DNA from: Vibrio porteresiae DSM 19223
GTDB lineage: Bacteria; Pseudomonadota; Gammaproteobacteria; Enterobacterales; Vibrionaceae
DNA: 64,000 nt
Assembly (NCBI RefSeq): GCF_024347055.1
Contig: NZ_AP024895.1
Span: 3,100,001-3,164,000 of the forward strand
Reading direction: 5' to 3'
Shown here: one piece after another, positions 61,441 through 64,000 of the stretch
Numbering within the stretch: position 1 is the first letter of the stretch
Layout of the letters: each line of letters begins with the position of its first letter
Made by a program: the position numbers and the translations under genes
Notes under the pieces: model-generated
What the model saw: only the letters and a program-made list of their open reading frames with translations
Databases searched by the model: none
Told to the model about the DNA's origin: nothing

Positions 61441-62337
61441 CTAGTTAATGCCACCGATGCGGTTAAAACGCACACCAGTTGGTACCCATGTAGGCAGCGC
61501 ACTATCAGGAGAACGATCAAAAACGAAACTGATCCAAATACCGACCGCTTTACCCACTAAGTTCTGCTCTGGAACGAAGCCCCAGAAACGGCTGTCAGCG
61601 CTATTATCTCGGTTATCCCCCATCATAAAATAATGACCTTGTGGAACAACCCATTCGTTAACGCCAGCACGTGGCTCATATTCACTGACTCTATCAGCAT
61701 GCATCGGATTGATCAAAATATGGTGCTTGACCTCACCTAATTGTTCATCCAACTGCATTAAAGGAGTGTAACCTTGCGCAAACTCACTCTGTTGTAAGTT
61801 GGTCAATGGCACAGGTTTGCACTCAGACTCGCCTTTAGCTTGAATACAAATTTGTTTCAAGCTGCTGTAGCGAATCGTATCCCCTGGTAAACCGACAACA
61901 CGCTTAATGTAGTCAATATTAGGGTTTTTAGGGTAACGAAATACCACAATATCACCACGTTTAGGCTCACCTGTTGGCACAATCGTGTTATGCCACACAG
62001 GATCTTTAAGACCATACGCGTATTTTTCCACCACGATAAAATCACCTACTAATAAGGTAGGCATCATCGAACCAGAAGGAATCTGAAACGGTTCAAAAAT
62101 AAAAGAACGTAAAATCAGCACAAATGCAATCACTGGGAAAATAGAGACTGCATTTTCTACCCACCATGGTTGTGGATCGATTTTTTTGGATAACTCAGGA
62201 TCGATACCATTGGTTTCCGCTTGTAAGCTGGTCAATTTTTGCTGACGCTTCTTCGCCCAGACAAGTTTCTCTAACACCCAAATCACACCAGTGACTAAGG
62301 TAAAAATTACCAAAAAGAGTGAAAATGTATTGGCCAT
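61441..62337 (-). CDS. lepB: Signal peptidase I
   Basis: Inner-membrane serine protease that removes signal peptides of exported proteins. The 298 residues have two N-terminal membrane helices (about 4-24 and 62-80) and a periplasmic catalytic domain with the Ser/Lys dyad S90 (QIPSGSMMPTL) and K145 (IDYIKRVVGLPGD), the same numbers as in E. coli, and box E GDNRDNSADSRFWG. Follows lepA, with a hairpin in the 90-base gap. Confidence 0.96.
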   Translation of the reverse strand: MANTFSLFLVIFTLVTGVIWVLEKLVWAKKRQQKLTSLQAETNGIDPELSKKIDPQPWWVENAVSIFPVIAFVLILRSFIFEPFQIPSGSMMPTLLVGDFIVVEKYAYGLKDPVWHNTIVPTGEPKRGDIVVFRYPKNPNIDYIKRVVGLPGDTIRYSSLKQICIQAKGESECKPVPLTNLQQSEFAQGYTPLMQLDEQLGEVKHHILINPMHADRVSEYEPRAGVNEWVVPQGHYFMMGDNRDNSADSRFWGFVPEQNLVGKAVGIWISFVFDRSPDSALPTWVPTGVRFNRIGGIN

Positions 62338-62362
62338 CGAATTCCCTTATCTAAAAATACGA

Positions 62363-62390
62363 AAGTGAAAGGGCCGAAACCCTTTCACTT
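62363..62390 (-). terminator. Hairpin between lepA and lepB
   Basis: AAGTGAAAGGG / CCCTTTCACTT with a 6-base loop; on the minus strand it is followed by TCGTATTTTTAG. Probably a partial terminator that lowers lepB and downstream expression relative to lepA. Confidence 0.55.
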
Positions 62391-62427
62391 GAGATGGTGA
62401 TCCTAACGCAGAAAAGCAACCAACAAA

Positions 62428-64000
62428 TTACTTCTCACCGACGTGCAGAATCGCTAGGAACGCTTCTTGTGGTAATTCAACGTTACCGATCTGCTTCATG
62501 CGTTTTTTACCTTCTTTCTGTTTCTTCAACAGTTTTTTCTTACGGCTAACGTCACCACCATAACATTTTGCCAAAACGTTCTTACGTAATTGTTTTACCG
62601 TTGAACGAGCAATAATGTGGTTACCAATCGCCGCTTGAATCGCGATATCAAACATTTGGCGAGGAATGAACTCTTTCATCTTCTCAACCAATAGGCGTCC
62701 GCGAGTTTGTGATTGGTCTTTATGAGTGATGATTGCCAGAGCGTCCACTCGGTCGCCGTTAAGCATCACGTCCACACGAACCATGTCTGACGGTTCAAAA
62801 CGCTGGAAACTGTAATCCAAAGAAGCATAACCACGAGAGGTTGATTTCAAACGGTCGAAGAAGTCCAAAACCACTTCCGCCATTGGAATATCGTAAGTCA
62901 ACGCTACTTGGTTGCCGTGGTAAACCATCTCTTTTTGCACACCGCGTTTTTCGATACACAAAGTAATCACGTTACCTAGGTATTCCGCGGGCAACAGGAT
63001 GTTACAACGAGCAATCGGCTCACGAATTTCTTCGATGTCGTTCAACGCAGGTAACTTAGCAGGACTATCTACGAGCATAATCTCTTTGTTAGTCTTAACC
63101 ACTTCGTACACTACGGTTGGAGCCGTTGTAATAAGGTCTAGATCGTATTCACGTTCCAAACGTTCTTGGATGATCTCCATGTGCAGCATGCCAAGGAAAC
63201 CACAACGGAAACCAAAGCCCAATGCAGCAGACGTTTCTGGTTCATAGAACAATGATGCATCGTTTAGCGCCAGTTTACCCAACGCATCACGGAAGCTTTC
63301 ATAGTCATCAGATGAAACAGGGAATAGACCTGCATATACCTGAGGCTTCACTTTCTTAAAGCCTGGTAATGGTTTTTCACAACCGTTTTTCGACAGAGTT
63401 AACGTATCGCCAACCGGTGCGCCAAGGATATCTTTGATACCACAAACCACCCAGCCCACTTCACCTGTGTTTAACTCGTCAGTATCCACCTGTTTTGGAG
63501 TAAAGATACCCAAACGGTCGACACCCCAAGTTTGACCAGTGCTCATCACCTTGATCTTGTCGTTTTTCTTCAGGCTACCGTGTTTAACACGAACCAAAGA
63601 AACCACACCAAGATAGTTATCAAACCATGAGTCGATAATCAAAGCTTGTAAAGGTGCATCTGGATCACCTTCAGGAGCTGGAATAGATTTAACGATTTCT
63701 TCTAGAACTTCGTCGACACCCAAACCAGTTTTTGCCGAACAACGCACGGCATCCATTGCATCAATACCAACGATGTCTTCAATTTCTTCAGCAACACGCT
63801 CAGGTTCAGCGGCTGGTAAGTCAATTTTGTTTAGGATTGGAACGACTTCCAAATCCATCTCAATAGCGGTGTAACAGTTAGCTAAGGTTTGAGCTTCAAC
63901 ACCTTGGCCAGCGTCAACCACCAGCAATGCCCCTTCACACGCAGCAAGAGAACGAGACACTTCGTATGAGAAGTCCACGTGTCCAGGAGTATCGATAAAG
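62428..64000 (-). CDS. lepA: Elongation factor 4 (LepA), N-terminus outside the window
   Basis: Ribosomal GTPase that acts on stalled or misassembled ribosomes. About 523 C-terminal residues are present; the sequence enters the window at FIDTPGHVDFSYEV (switch II/G3). G4 NKIDLPAAEPERV, the EF-G-like domains II and III, and the LepA-specific C-terminus (AKCYGGDVSRKKKLLKKQKE, cut here at the E) are intact. The missing part is about 75 N-terminal residues including the P-loop. The reading frame is open to the edge, so it is truncated only by the window. First gene of the cluster that runs to acpS. Confidence 0.96.
   Translation of the reverse strand, partial: FIDTPGHVDFSYEVSRSLAACEGALLVVDAGQGVEAQTLANCYTAIEMDLEVVPILNKIDLPAAEPERVAEEIEDIVGIDAMDAVRCSAKTGLGVDEVLEEIVKSIPAPEGDPDAPLQALIIDSWFDNYLGVVSLVRVKHGSLKKNDKIKVMSTGQTWGVDRLGIFTPKQVDTDELNTGEVGWVVCGIKDILGAPVGDTLTLSKNGCEKPLPGFKKVKPQVYAGLFPVSSDDYESFRDALGKLALNDASLFYEPETSAALGFGFRCGFLGMLHMEIIQERLEREYDLDLITTAPTVVYEVVKTNKEIMLVDSPAKLPALNDIEEIREPIARCNILLPAEYLGNVITLCIEKRGVQKEMVYHGNQVALTYDIPMAEVVLDFFDRLKSTSRGYASLDYSFQRFEPSDMVRVDVMLNGDRVDALAIITHKDQSQTRGRLLVEKMKEFIPRQMFDIAIQAAIGNHIIARSTVKQLRKNVLAKCYGGDVSRKKKLLKKQKEGKKRMKQIGNVELPQEAFLAILHVGEK

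Noticed and set aside
1..64000. tRNA or rRNA genes, CRISPR arrays, insertion sequences, integron or prophage parts
   Set aside because: Looked for and not seen; nearly all sequence is accounted for by conserved coding genes and short intergenic regions.

Overview
The window is a stretch of a Vibrio main chromosome. Its genes are typical gammaproteobacterial housekeeping genes in Vibrio order: hpt, a HapR/LuxR-type quorum-sensing master regulator, the pdhR-aceEF-lpdA cluster, pilABCD, the eno-pyrG-mazG-relA group and the lepA-lepB-rnc-era-recO-pdxJ-acpS group. The regulator, with a Qrr-pairing site in its leader, points clearly to Vibrionaceae. I do not name a species.

Layout: 1-1.3 kb holds hpt (cut by the window edge) divergent from the quorum-sensing regulator. 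1.3-8.4 kb is the pyruvate dehydrogenase cluster with its repressor PdhR and a near-perfect PdhR operator. 8.7-12.2 kb is xerD-dsbC-recJ. 12.4-14.5 kb carries fldB, ampD and nadC. 14.7-20.6 kb is a type IV pilus unit pilABCD running into coaE-zapD-yacG. 20.6-24.0 kb is an accessory-looking cassette (below). 24.0-30.9 kb is nudF-yqiB-cpdA-yqiA-parE-parC on the minus strand. 31-40.2 kb has tolC, hldE, glnE, a chemoreceptor with almost no periplasmic domain, and ygiF. 40.4-47 kb has a PhoU-like protein with a Pit phosphate transporter, an SH3-domain membrane protein, the ExeAB secretion accessory pair and cca. 47-54.8 kb is eno, pyrG, mazG, relA and rlmD. 55-57.8 kb is the hybrid sensor kinase BarA/VarS. 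57.8-64 kb is the acpS-to-lepA cluster, with lepA cut by the right edge.

The most interesting part is 20.6-24.0 kb: an ECF sigma factor, a tiny soluble zinc-finger anti-sigma, a DUF2282 secreted cysteine-containing peptide, a DUF692 (MNIO) iron enzyme, its DUF2063 partner and a DoxX membrane protein. This is the architecture of a bufferin/Hvf-type RiPP system, whose DUF692 enzymes oxidatively modify cysteines of the peptide; known relatives are tied to copper handling. I see two similar ECF-type promoters, one before the sigma gene and one before the peptide gene. Each is overlaid by a long perfect inverted repeat. In both cases the left arm lies in the promoter spacer and the right arm contains the ribosome binding site. 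The simplest reading is that the start site is hidden in read-through transcripts but free in transcripts started by the sigma factor; I am not aware that this has been described for these loci.

No tRNA, rRNA, CRISPR array, insertion sequence or phage gene was found. Most transcription units end in clear GC-rich hairpins with T-runs, many shared by convergent genes.
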